Counted from the stretch's first letter, positions 31,670-41,625 are shown. The stretch is DNA of 64,000 bases from Symbiodinium natans (GCA_905221605.1 CAJNDS010000002.1:935881-999880); one strand, 5' to 3'. Notes: a model not told the origin generated them from the sequence alone. Numbers and translations are program-made.

Positions 31670-31850
31670 GGGGCCTTAATGGGTAGAACAGGGTTTAGGG
31701 TTTAGGGATAGGGGGACTTAATAATTAGAACAGAGTTTTTGTTTTGTTGTTTTTTGTTTTTGATTTGTGGGGGGGGGCGGAGGTGATTCTAGTATATTCA
31801 TACAAGGGACATATGGGTATACTATGAGTAATTATTCCGACCCCCCATAT
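31670..31850. mobile_element. MITE-like element, family M, left end duplicated around telomere units
   Basis: Relative of 21012-21120 (CCTTAATAATTAGAACAG ... ATTCCGACCCCC). Its first ~24 bp occur twice, at 31671 and 31710, with TTTAGGG units between. Confidence 0.6.
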
Positions 31851-31949
31851 TAAACGAAACCTTAAGACCCAACCCCCAAAGCTAGGGAAGCTTAGGGAGC
31901 CTCAGGGAGTAGCGGGAAGTAGATATTTGGGAATCTTGATTTACACACC

Positions 31950-32004
31950 CCCCCCCCCTTGAACCCCTTGAACCCCTTGAACCCCTTGAACCCCTTGAAC
32001 CCCT
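31950..32004. repeat. nonamer (CCCCTTGAA)n array
   Basis: A C-run, then six CCCCTTGAA units, merging into CCCTAAA. Confidence 0.9.
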
Positions 32005-32085
32005 AAACCCTAAACCCTAAACCCTATAACCCTAAACCCCCCCTCCCTTAGGAACCCTAAAAGCGTAGGGCGGGTCTTGCTGGGC

Positions 32086-32112
32086 CTTGACACGGAGGAT
32101 GTCGGGCTTCCC
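32086..32112 (-). CDS. duplicate of RPS16 exon 4
   Basis: 27-nt second copy of exon 4 reading GKPDILRVK, with GC donor (AAG|GCCCAG). Its acceptor TTTAG|G is now supplied by the CCCTAAA/TTTAGGG array to its right. Against the main copy it has one conservative codon change at the start and a 6-bp deletion just past its 3' end. It could be an alternative exon or dead. Confidence 0.7.
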
Positions 32113-32213
32113 CTAAACCCTAAACCCTAAACCCTAAACCCTAAACCCTAAACCCTAAACCCCCCCTCCCTTAGGAACCCTAAAAGCGTAGGGCGGGTCT
32201 TGCTGTGAAAGGC

Positions 32214-32240
32214 CTTGACACGGAGGATGTCCGGCTTCAC
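32214..32240 (-). CDS. RPS16: ribosomal protein uS9 (RPS16), exon 4 (27 nt)
   Basis: Acceptor CAGAG|G, VKPDILRVK, GC donor (AAG|GCCTTT), phase 0. Matches 'VEPxILxxK' of uS9. A near-copy lies at 32086-32112, across a CCCTAAA array. Confidence 0.95.
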
Positions 32241-32705
32241 CTCTGGGATCTTTTCGGGTTTAGGGTTTAGGATTGGGGTTTAGGGTTTCGGGCTTGGGGT
32301 TTAGGGTTTGGAGTTTAGGGTTTGGGGTTTACTGGGGGTGCCTTCTGAACCCAAATAAGGAAATATGAAACGTCCCAAAATCTAACCTAGTTTAGTGTTT
32401 AGGGTTTGCAGTTTAGGGATTTAGGGTTTGAGGTTTGGGGGTTTTGGGGTTGCAAGTGCTGAGGACTTTGTTTAGGGCTTAGGGCTTCGGGCTAGGGTCT
32501 GGGTTAGGGTTTAGGGTTTAGGGTTTAGGGTTTAGGGTTTAGGGTTTAGGGTTTAGGGTGTGGGGTTTAGGGCTTAGGGCTTAGGGCTTCGGGTTTAGGT
32601 ATAACCAAGTTAGAGTACATGCGACCCAAGCCAGGCCTCTTGCAACTCTACTTCTAACAAGGACGGACCTCCTGACAGCTTTCCACAGCACTGCTCTGCA
32701 TTTTT

Positions 32706-32737
32706 AAGTTGAAATAAACAAATAAATAAATAAATAA

Positions 32738-32768
<31 letters not shown>

Positions 32769-32808
32769 CTTATATTTATATATATCATGTGTATATATAT
32801 ATATATAT
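32706..32808. repeat. AT-rich microsatellite
   Basis: AAATAAAT then (TA)n with short interruptions. Confidence 0.95.
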
Positions 32809-32905
32809 TGTTAGAGAGGGTTTAGGGTGTGGGGTTTAGGGTTTAGGGTTAATTACGGTTTCGGGTCGTGAAGCCTCCGTTTCTCTAGGGGGTGCTACCT
32901 CGGAC

Positions 32906-33045
32906 CCTTGAGGTTGTACGCTTGGGTTTTGGCGGCCCTTTGTGAACATCCTTAAGGTAGTATAAGGGCCATATTGGGAGTACATTAGGGGGAACCTTCA
33001 GGGGTACAACCCTGGGGGTACGAGTCTGAATCCCTTGAATTTCAG
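32906..33045. mobile_element. MITE family F copy
   Basis: CGGACCCTTGAGGTTGTAC ... GTACGAGTCTGAATCCCTTG. Confidence 0.75.
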
Positions 33046-33171
33046 GGTTTGAATTCGTAAGGTAGTCGCTGACGCACACTCACGCACACAAGAAGTGTGT
33101 TCTTGAATAGCCCTCACCCCTAACGACCTTAGGTCCAACATGCCCCGCTCCCCCAAGCCATCATAAACCCT

Positions 33172-33317
33172 ACTTGGAGGTCCATGGTACTTATTATCCA
33201 ATGGTAGCTGTATATATCATATAACTGTACTGAAAACCATACTAAGGCACTTAAGGGGCTTAGTGTGGGTTCAAAGTATAGTTTTACTTGGCTAGCAAGT
33301 ACCATGAACCTCCAAGT
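33172..33317. mobile_element. MITE family B copy
   Basis: ACTTGGAGGTCCATGGTACT with a matching right end; body diverged. Confidence 0.85.
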
Positions 33318-33756
33318 AACACCTAAGCCTGCAGTCCTTGTCGAAACTCAAACCCTAAAACCTAAACCCTAAGCCCCTAAACCCTAAACCCGAAACCCTA
33401 AACCCTAAACCCTAAACCCGAAGCCCTCTTCTCGGCTGGCCGCGCGAAGATATTCCGAAAGATCTTGCCTTTAAGTACGAACCCTGCGGACTGAGGCTGC
33501 AAAACTGTACCCCTAGACCCTATAGGGGTTTAGGGGTTTAGAGGTTTAGGGGTTTAGGGGTTTAGGGGTTTAGGGGTTAGGGTTTAGGGTTTAGGGTTTA
33601 GGGTTTAGGGTTTAGGGTTTAGGGTTTAGGGTTTAGGGTTTGGGGATTTAAGGGTGTTTAGTTCAGGGCATAAACCGTACTAAACCTCTAGCCCTAAACC
33701 CTAAACCCTAAACCCCAGAAACCCTCCAAAGCCCACTCTGGTAGAAGCCGAGGCGC

Positions 33757-33786
33757 CGTGTGCAGCGGGCAACCATTGAGGCGCAC
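33757..33786 (-). CDS. RPS16: ribosomal protein uS9 (RPS16), exon 3 (30 nt)
   Basis: Acceptor GGGGAG|G, VRLNGCPLHT, GC donor (ACG|GCGCCT), phase 0. Aligns to 'IKxNGxPLxx' of uS9 with exact length to the next exon. Confidence 0.95.
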
Positions 33787-34429
33787 CTCCCCGGGGCTTG
33801 GGCTTAATAGGGTTTAGGGTTTAGGGTTAGGGTTTAGGGTTTAGGGTTAGGGTTTAGGGTTTAGGGTTTAGGGTTTAGGGTCTAGGGTCTAGGGTTTAGG
33901 GATGCAGCTTATGGCATAGGATTTTCGGGTGCCTAAGCCTTCAACCCTTAACCCGAAACCCTAAGCCCTAAACCCGACACCCTGAACCTATGGGAATAGG
34001 AGGCTCCTTCTCCCCATGCTATTGAAGGGAATGCCAGCTCTAATCATCCTCAAACCATGTTCCAACCTTCTGGAGTTTCCTGTAAGGCTGTATCGGGGGA
34101 GGGATTGGGATTCAGGGTTAGGGTTTCGTAGCAGAAAGCCCCCAGAGGCTAGAAAACTGCAGAAAGCCATACAGGTGCCCAAAGACAATGAACCCTAAAC
34201 CCTAAGCCCTAAATCGTGATTTCTCGAAATTAGGGTCTTTTTGGGGTTCCTTATTGTAAGGCGGCCCCTCTTATGTAGGGTACCCAAAAGGGACCATATC
34301 ATTAAGCCTGAAACCAGTCAAAGCGGGGCCATCAGTGATCTCATCGGATAACTCAAGAATCTTGCAGAGATGTGAGGCGCCCGATCAAATGCAGAGACAG
34401 CGCAGAATCAGGCCTACGCCCTGCACAGT

Positions 34430-34552
34430 CTACCTAGGCTGCCCTGTAACCAAGGCTTAACAAGGGTGCTTTGCTTAAAGGGGATTATAGGGGAACCTAA
34501 ACCCCCCAAAAGGGGAGGAAAGGGTACTACTGGGCATCCTAGCTACAGCCTG
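34430..34552. mobile_element. MITE family D copy
   Basis: CCTAGGCTGCCCTGTAACC ... TACTACTGGGCATCCTAG. Confidence 0.75.
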
Positions 34553-35314
34553 CAAACGGAGGATCTGAATGGGGGGATCTAGACACTCGTAACTCCGAGT
34601 AACTTCGACCAGGGGCCCAAGTAGGGACTTCGAGCAGGGCCCTGAAAATTCTGCAAGAAAGAAGGGTGTTCCCAAAACCATGATCGCCCGCAATAGATCC
34701 ACAAGGGTGGTTGTCAAAATCATGGTCCCTGTTTGGATCCCTGTTATAACACGGCACCTACTATTTAGGGTACCCGAAAAGGGAACATAATTTTGACAGC
34801 CACCCACAAGAGAAACAATAGCCCGTGTTGAACCTCCAAAAAGGGCACCCCTCAGCCTTCCCTAAACCCTAAACCACACATGCTAAACCCCAAGCCCCAA
34901 ACCCGAAACCATAAACCCCTAACACCAAACCCTAAACTGGCCTCAAACCCTAAACCCTAAACCCTAAACCCTAAACCCTAAACTGCTAACCCCAAACCCT
35001 AAACTGGCCCTAAGCCCTAAGCCCTAAACCCTAAACTGGCCCTAAACCCTAAACCCTAAACCCTAAACTCTAAACCCTAAACCCCAAACCCTATCCCTAA
35101 CCCCTAACCCTAAACCCCAACCCCTAAACGCCTAAGCCCCAAACCCTGAACCTTAAACCCCAAACCTCAAACCCTAAGCCCCAAACCCTAAACTCTAAAC
35201 CCCAAACCCTAAACCCGAAACCCTAAACCCCACCAAACCCCAAACCCTAAACCCCAAACCCCAAACCCTAAACCCCTCTTCCTTGCTGTGGAAGACCTCC
35301 GACCGCGGGGAGGC

Positions 35315-35380
35315 CTGGCCGCTGCCGGTGCGGACCAGTGCCACCGCCACGGCGGTCTTCTTGCGGCCGAAGCACTGCAC
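35315..35380 (-). CDS. RPS16: ribosomal protein uS9 (RPS16), exon 2
   Basis: Acceptor CCAAAG|G, VQCFGRKKTAVAVALVRTG then SGQ, GC donor (CAG|GCCTCC), phase 0. 'VQxFGRKKTAxAVA' is the N-terminal signature of uS9. An imperfect copy of the acceptor and first 16 exon bases lies upstream beyond the array (35450-35475). Confidence 0.98.
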
Positions 35381-36075
35381 CTTTGGTAGGGCTTTTAGAG
35401 GGTCTAGGGTTTAGGGTTTAGGGTTTAGGGTTTACGGTTTAGGGTTTGGGGCCGAAGCACTGCCCCTGTTGTAGCTTTTTGTATTATGAATGTTCTTTTA
35501 GTATTGGTTTTGTTAACTTTTGGTTTTAGGGTTGGGGGTTGAGGGCTTGTGGCTTAGGGTTTGGGGTTTGGGGTTTAGGGTTTGAGGCTTAGGGTTTGGG
35601 GTTGGGGGTTTAGGGTTAGGGGTTTAGAGTTTAGGGTTGAGGGTTTGGGGTGTAGGGTTGAGGGCTTTAGGGTTTGGGGTTTAGGGTTTACTGTTTGGCG
35701 TTTAGGGTTTGGGGTCTGGCGTTTAGGGGTTGAGGGTTGAGGGTTTAGGGTCTTAGTGTTTATCATGTAGGGTGTAACGAGGAGTCTCTTAGATGAAAAG
35801 GGGTGGCTGAACCGAATATAAGGCAGAGCATGGGGTTCAGGGTGTAGGTCTGTACTGCTGTAATTGGTGAGTATACATGGGGTTTCTTTTCGAGACCGGG
35901 ACGCTGTGGGAGTGCACTTTTTCTATTTGTTTAAAGATATTAAAAACACTCTCACAGCGTACCCGTATTTTTATATAAACAAAATCACGAGTCATGCACA
36001 ACATGCACGTGAGCCAACACAAAGCAGCGATACGGTGTTTGTCCTGTCCCCGTTTTCAAAATACATGGGCAAACT

Positions 36076-36520
36076 TTATTGGAATCCTAGAAACAACAAT
36101 AGGAATCCTCCATTTAAATCCGTAGGAACCCTATTTTCAATTAGTCGGAGCCGAAAAGTCAATAGGAAGCCTCTTAAAATGTCTTGGAGGCCCCTCACAA
36201 AATAAAGATAATCCTCGTAGAACGAATAGGACTCCTATTAAACTGAAGAGGGACCCTACTACAATTCATACGAACCAATCGGACTCATATAGAAAATAAT
36301 GTGGACCCTTAGAAAAATAATCAGAATCCTACTAAAAAAGAATGAGCCTAAACCAATAGGAACCCCTATAAAAATGAATGTGATGTTTATTAATATTAAT
36401 ACGAATCCCATTAACATGAACAAGAATCTGATTAACATTGATAGGAATCTTATTACATGAGTAGGAGCCTTTTTCAAATAACTAGGAAGCCTATGAAACT
36501 CTATTGGAATCCTATGAAAA
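36076..36520. repeat. degenerate ~28-bp tandem repeat
   Basis: Loose recurrences of AATAGGAATCCTATTAAAA, itself palindromic around GGAATCC/GGATTCC, inside the 1.94-kb element. Confidence 0.7.
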
Positions 36521-36746
36521 TATGTTGCTAAGGTACAGTGTTTAGTACAGATATTAGGTTTTGCTTATTGGGGGATGATTGCTTGAGATATCCTAAGGTA
36601 TAGTTTTTAGGATACATGTCATGTTTTGCGTATTGGGGCGCGATTGATTATATGGAGGTGTTGGTACTCTCTCGAGATTTTGCAGTATTCGAGTTTGTTT
36701 TTTGGTGCCTCCTCGAGAAATGGTGGCTGGGAGAGAGCCTCAGATC

Positions 36747-36967
36747 ATGAAATTCATGGAAAACATTGGTTTTACCAATGCTGTTGAAGGATGGAGCCGA
36801 AAAAACATTGGTAAAACCGACGTTTTCCAAAAAACCCATGGTTTTCAAACCATGTGGCTGCGAGGACGAAATTCATGAATAACATTGGTTTTACCAATGT
36901 TTTTGAAGGATGGAGCCGAAAATTGTTCAAACAATCCATGCTTTTCAAACCATGTGGCTGGGAGCAC
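36747..36967. repeat. ~118-bp tandem duplication of hairpins
   Basis: Two copies carrying ACATTGGTTTTACCAATG (palindromic), GAAGGATGGAGCCGAAAA and TTTTCAAACCATGTGGCTG. Confidence 0.85.
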
Positions 36968-37272
36968 GAAATTCATGGATAATATATGAATGTTGAAACA
37001 CAGAATGCGGTGTCCTTGATTGTCCATGTTAGCGCTTTCGTCACGTACAAAAGGGCACTCAGCAATATAAACTCGCACACAAAACACAAATACCAAAAAC
37101 AACTGTACAAAAAAAGCATACAAAAATCAAATAACACCAAAAAGCCTAAAGAAAACCCAAAAAACACCCTTCAGAAGACACCGAAAAACCATACAAAAGA
37201 AAACAATACAGAAAACTCTCCAATGGCACACAAAAATCCTCAAAAACCAAAAAACCAGAAAAACCAAAACAA

Positions 37273-37616
37273 CCAATCCTGAGAGACTCTTCCCAGGGGT
37301 CCGGCTCCCCAACAGAGTCACTCAGGATTGTTTTTTAAAGGCTTTTTTGGGTTTTTTGGTTTTCTTGCACAAGAACCCCCAAAAAACCAAAAAAAAAACA
37401 AAAAAACCAATCCTGAGAGACTCTTCCCAGGGGTCCGGCTCCCCAACAGAGTCCCTCAGGATTGGTTTTTTGGGTGTTTTTGGATTTTGTGTTTTTCTTG
37501 GTTTTCTTGCACAAGAATGCCCAAAAAAACAAAAAAACTAAAAAAAACCAAAAAAAACCAATCCTGAGAGACTCTTCCCAGGGGTCCGGCTCCCCAACAG
37601 AGTCCCTCAGGATTGG
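37273..37616. repeat. three tandem strong hairpins
   Basis: Copies near 37273, 37409 and 37558. Arm AATCCTGAGAGACTCT pairs with AGAGTCCCTCAGGATT (one mismatch) over a GGGGTCCGGCTCCCC loop. Spacers hold TTCTTGCACAAGAA, again palindromic, so the stretch alternates hairpins. Confidence 0.9.
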
Positions 37617-37839
37617 TTTTCTTGCTTTTTTGGTTTTTTTGGTGTTCTTGCACAAGAATCCCCAAAAAACAAAAAACAGGGTTTTCTTGTTTTTGTGTTT
37701 CTTTGTGTTTTTTGGTTTTTGTGGGATTTGTTGTGTATTATTTCTTGTTGCGCGTTTTTCGTGTGTGTTTTTAGGGTTTCTTTTAAAATGTTTTGCGCGT
37801 TTTTTGGTGAAAAAGTGCACTCCCACAGCGTCCCATTTT

Positions 37840-38370
37840 CTTCTTATACATATTGGTGAAGATATATGTATATATATACACACACACTACAGGGTATAGG
37901 GCTTAGGTACTACCCCCCCCCCCCCCCCCAAAGCCTGCAGCCCTAACACCTAAGCCCTTCGCAACTTGCTTGAACATCCCTATCTCCTATGGCAGCGGTT
38001 GGTCACATTGTCCAAAAGAGGTTGCAGAGGTATGGCAGTCGAAGGAAAAGAGGAAAAGCGATGAATTAGAACAAAGGGAAAGAGATGACAACGTCATACT
38101 TGAACTGGTGTCGCTCTAGTTAAGGTGGCCATTCGCGCTACAGCTGTAGAGATATGTAACTGATACGCCCATTGTGCAAATGCGATGTCATGTGTACTCA
38201 CGATGAATGTTCAAGTCGTAACTGTGCATGAACCCACCGCTGATCATTTTCAGCCCCGCCCCTAATGCACAGTTGGAGCCCATGGGGCCCTTTGTAAGTT
38301 GCCGGGGCTTAGTCCCTTTGCTAGCAGGAGTATGCCGGGGAAAATGACAAGACTTCATTCCCAGAACCCA
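37840..38370. other. unique, array-free stretch in RPS16 intron 1
   Basis: Contains a poly-C run at 37911-37930; otherwise unremarkable sequence with no frame, motif or repeat I can name. Confidence 0.5.
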
Positions 38371-38429
38371 GAACCCTAAACACTAAACCCTAAACCCTAG
38401 ACCCACGTAAACAATTTCAGTGATCGCGC

Positions 38430-38483
38430 CTTCTCCATCTTGGTGCCTCCTGCAGCAGCCTGCGCCTGCTCTTCTTCTGCCAT
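38430..38483 (-). CDS. RPS16: ribosomal protein uS9 (RPS16), exon 1 with start codon
   Basis: ATG and 18 codons (MAEEEQAQAAAGGTKMEK), GC donor (AAG|GCGCGA), phase 0 into exon 2. RPS16 is a small-subunit protein (uS9) whose C-terminal tail contacts the P-site tRNA. The ten exons total 468 nt (155 residues; human 146) and span 31,896 bp, so 1.5% is coding. Donors are GC x7 then GT x2; all nine acceptors are AG|G. The Ala/Glu/Gln-rich N terminus is not conserved in uS9; the start is chosen because this is the only ATG in phase upstream of VQCFGRKK. Dinoflagellate mRNAs receive a trans-spliced leader; I saw no leader-like sequence here. Confidence 0.9.
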
Positions 38484-39011
38484 GGCTGGCACTTGTCGTA
38501 GGGGCGGGATCAACGTCCGAGCCAGCTGGACAACAGCCGGAAATCACCTCACAGGAACTCCCGGAGCCTGTGGTCATGCTACAGAACCCCCTGAACCCTC
38601 CCAAAGGGTCATGTACCCATGTATTATGGACTTAAAGGAGTCCCTGTGTCGTAGTTACATCCTAGATTTAAGAATTGAATATTATGATATACATTGACGT
38701 ATACACGATATAGGTATGTGGACCCTTAGGGCCTAGGAAACGAAAAACCCTAGGGTTTCGGGTTGAGGGCTAACCCTAAACCCTAAACTCAAACACCCTG
38801 AGCCCGAGAAACTACTTTATAAGGGGACCCTAAACCCTAAACCCTAAACCCTAAACCCTAAAATAAACCAAAAAAAGGTAAAGGGTTCCACTGGAATTCT
38901 GGCCACAGACTCTTCTCAAGGCCAAGGATGGAGAGGGGGAAGCTCTGCAGTCGACCCATTGGCTCGTAGAAGGGTTTAGGGTTCAGGGTTTAGGGTTTAG
39001 TAAGTTAGGGT

Positions 39012-39043
<32 letters not shown>

Positions 39044-39138
39044 GGTTTAGGGTTTAGGGTTTAGGGTTTAGGGATTAAAAGGGCTATATTCGGAACGTGT
39101 AAGAGACAGTAGGTACCTTTCCTCAAGTCCCTACATTG

Positions 39139-39255
39139 AGACTAGGTTGCCCAGTAACCTAGGATTAAAAAGGGTGCCCTTTTTGGCTTAAAGGGTTTGT
39201 AAGGGAACCTAAACCTCCCAAAAAGGGAATAAGGGCACTACTGGGCATCCTAGCA
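39139..39255. mobile_element. MITE family D copy
   Basis: GACTAGGTTGCCCAGTAACC ... ACTACTGGGCATCCTAG. Confidence 0.8.
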
Positions 39256-39643
39256 AGTCAGCCGAAGGCCCTCTGAACATTTCGAACCCTGAAGTGCCAG
39301 GGTCGGGGGTTCAATGTTCGGGCTTAGGGTTTAGGGTTTAGGGTTTAGGGTCCCCAAAGCCTGAAACCGTAAATTTGGCAGATATGCCAGCACTGGCGAA
39401 GAGCGCCCCGGCCCAGTAAGCTCTGCCCCAAAGAGCCGCGCAAAGCGTGCGAGGTTGGCCTGCACAAGCTGCTGAGCTCGAGGGGCCGGAAACCTTAAAC
39501 CCTAAACCCTAAACCCTAAACCCCTACACCCCAAAAACACACACACACACACAGACACAGACACAGAGACACACACACACACACACCTAGCCCCCGATGG
39601 CAGATACGCCCTCCTGTTCCTGTATTCTTTGTGCTGACCGTAG

Positions 39644-39716
39644 ACTACTATTTGCTTAAGAACCCCAAAAGAATAAAACATACTAGTCCCTACATGCCCC
39701 TTATAAGGAGGAATAT
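39644..39716. mobile_element. MITE family E copy cut by a TTTAGGG array
   Basis: Starts TACTATTTGCTTAAG as the others and runs to AAGGAGGAATATG, where TTTAGGG units replace the rest. Confidence 0.75.
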
Positions 39717-39997
39717 GTTTAGGGTTTAGGGTTTAGGGTTTAGCAATGAACAGTAAACCAAAAACATGGGTACCGTAGTCACAAGAAGGAAGCCACGGTC
39801 TGCCGACGATAGGGCGTAGGGCGTAGGGCGTAGGAGCCCTAAGCCCTAAACCCTAAACACCTGAAATTTTGGGTACAAGTTGCACCCAGGGTTCAGAGTT
39901 TCGGGCATGGGGCTTAGGGCTTTGGGTTATGATGAAGGTTTAGGGTGTAGGGCTTCTGCCCTCAAAATGTCCGTACAACATGAAGCCTAATTCCTAA

Positions 39998-40240
39998 ACC
40001 TACTTGTCCAGATTCATACATACATGAATATGACTACATCATGTGTATTAATGCTCTAGTACGTGTTCTATAAATTTAGAAGAACTGAAGGCTAACCTTT
40101 GGGCATTCGACGACACGTGAAACATCAGGTTACTCACGTGACTGAAATCCTGGAAAGAAGAGACGTCGTAAGCGCGTGAACTCTGCTACAGTTTCTAACA
40201 TGTTGCTTGCAGCTTGCGGTAATACTTAAAGCGGGTTTAG
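39998..40240. other. AT-richer unique segment
   Basis: No array, frame or motif recognised. Confidence 0.5.
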
Positions 40241-40390
40241 GTTTTAGGGTATAGGGTTGAGGGTTAAACCCTAAACCCTAAACCCTAAACCCTAAACCCT
40301 AAACCCTAAACCCTAAACCTAAACCCTAAACCCTAAACCCTAGGTTTCCGGTTCCGGAGTGCATCCTGACCCTTTATAAACCCTAAGCCC

Positions 40391-40442
40391 TTAGAATGTG
40401 CTCGGGGTGGGTGACTCCTGGGTGACTTCACGGGCATAAGCC
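40391..40442 (-). CDS. unrecognised minus-strand gene U1, last exon
   Basis: Acceptor CCTAG|G (closing Arg), AYAREVTQESPTPSTF and TAA. Phase 2 fits the exon at 41000. Product unknown. Confidence 0.55.
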
Positions 40443-40706
40443 CTAGGATCCACGACGGAGCTTTTTGTAGCGCTTGACTTTTAAGGCCCACACCTACCTA
40501 CTCCTATAACCCCCCAAAAAATGTCAAAACTTTCTTCCTTACATGCCTTACAGAGGGATTGTTATCTGGTTTTTTTGGGCTCTTCAGCAAATAGTACATT
40601 CTGTGTAGGCTACGTACGAGTCTCGTCGAAGACGCTTTACCATCAAAACAAGCGCAAAGGTAACTTCCAGTTGCTTCGGAAGATTCTGGGCTAATTGGGT
40701 TTCCCT

Positions 40707-40970
40707 AAGGGTCCATGTACCTTGTTGTTATATACTTGGGCGCCTACGTCCGTTGATAGCAAGTGCGTTAAGGCCCAAGTACTCCCTACAAGGAGGGCCC
40801 CCCTGGTTCTAAGTAGAGTTCTAAGGGCCCTAGATTGAGATATAAGGATCCTATACTTAGGTTGTAAACGCTTAGTATAGTAAGGGCCCTAAACCCTAAA
40901 CCCTAAACCCTAAACCCTAAACCCTAAACCCTGGCCCCTGCTTGTATTTAGGTACATGGACCCTTAGGGG
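40707..40970. mobile_element. MITE families H and I interlocked, with a CCCTAAA array
   Basis: Outer GTCCATGTACC ... GGTACATGGACCC (family H). Inside, a family-I element (ACAAGGAGGGCCCCC ... TTATAAGGATCC-type words) and a CCCTAAA array at 40888-40932. Confidence 0.6.
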
Positions 40971-40999
40971 TTGTGGGCAAACGTTTTGGGTTTCGTGGC

Positions 41000-41022
41000 C
41001 TTTGCGGAGTGTCCAGGAGATC
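41000..41022 (-). CDS. unrecognised minus-strand gene U1, micro-exon (23 nt)
   Basis: Acceptor CCCAG|G, DLLDTPQ plus AG, GC donor (AG|GCCACG). Phase 0 in, 2 out, fitting both neighbours. Confidence 0.55.
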
Positions 41023-41208
41023 CTGGGTTCAGGGCTTAGGGTTTAGGGTTCAGGGTTTTGGGTTCTGTAGCTCCGGGCCCAAACTCTCGACATCAGACTT
41101 CAAGACACTTGCATGGCAAAGAAAGTGAGAGACATACAACAAAAAAGAAGCAGATCCGGAAACAACGGGAAGAAAGATAGAGAGTCATAGCGAGAGGTGG
41201 GACTAAGT

Positions 41209-41348
41209 CTTGGTAGCCCAAGAACTCAAAAATAATTAATGGTACCCTTTTCGCGGTTGGCTACCTTATAAGGGAACCCCAATCCCTAAACCCTAAACCC
41301 TAAACCTAGAACCCAAAAAGTGGCAAAAGGGTACCCCCGGGCTGCCAG
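41209..41348. mobile_element. MITE family A copy with internal CCCTAAA
   Basis: CTTGGTAGCCCAAGAAC ... GGGTACCCCCGGGCTGCCAG; three CCCTAAA units in the middle. Confidence 0.75.
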
Positions 41349-41571
41349 CAGCTACCAAAGCGAGAAGACGTCGGCCAAACCGTCCTAAAACCCAAAACTC
41401 CTGCAACCCCATCATCCCCTAACGCCCCCCCCCCCCCCCCCTAGGCCCGAACCCCCCCTAAACCCTAAACCCTAAACCCTAAACCCTAAACCCTAAACCC
41501 TAAACCCTAAACCCTAAACCCCAAACCCTAAACCCTGAACCCTAAACCTAAACCCGAAACTCTAACCTAGC

Positions 41572-41625
41572 CTCGATGGCGTCCAGCTTCTCTGCGGGCT
41601 CTCCGGAAGGGAACCCCCACTCGAC
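41572..41625 (-). CDS. unrecognised minus-strand gene U1, exon
   Basis: Acceptor GCCAG|G, VEWGFPSGEPAEKLDAIE, GC donor (GAG|GCTAGG), phase 0. CCCTAAA lies to its left and TTTAGGG to its right on the + strand, the same layout as RPS16 exons. The three U1 exons give an acidic C terminus; I do not recognise the protein. Confidence 0.6.

Larger units (their letters stand above)
35898..37834. mobile_element. 1.94-kb TIR element (non-autonomous)
   Basis: Perfect 26-bp terminal inverted repeats beginning GGGACGCTGTGGGAGTGC (35898-35923 and 37809-37834). No transposase frame; the inside is AT-rich and made of its own repeats (36076-36520, 36747-36967, 37273-37616). It has no TTTAGGG/CCCTAAA array, unlike everything around it, so it probably arrived after array spread. 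I see no clear target-site duplication. It lies in RPS16 intron 1. Confidence 0.88.

Noticed and set aside
33421-33510. Minus-strand reading GKIFRNIFARPAEKR as an RPS16 exon
   Set aside because: It vaguely resembles uS9 and lies between exons 3 and 4, but exons 3, 4 and 5 join without it and match uS9 length exactly.
38484-38640. Dinoflagellate spliced-leader relic upstream of RPS16
   Set aside because: No match to the conserved leader core was seen here or elsewhere in the window; trans-splicing acceptors cannot be placed from sequence alone.
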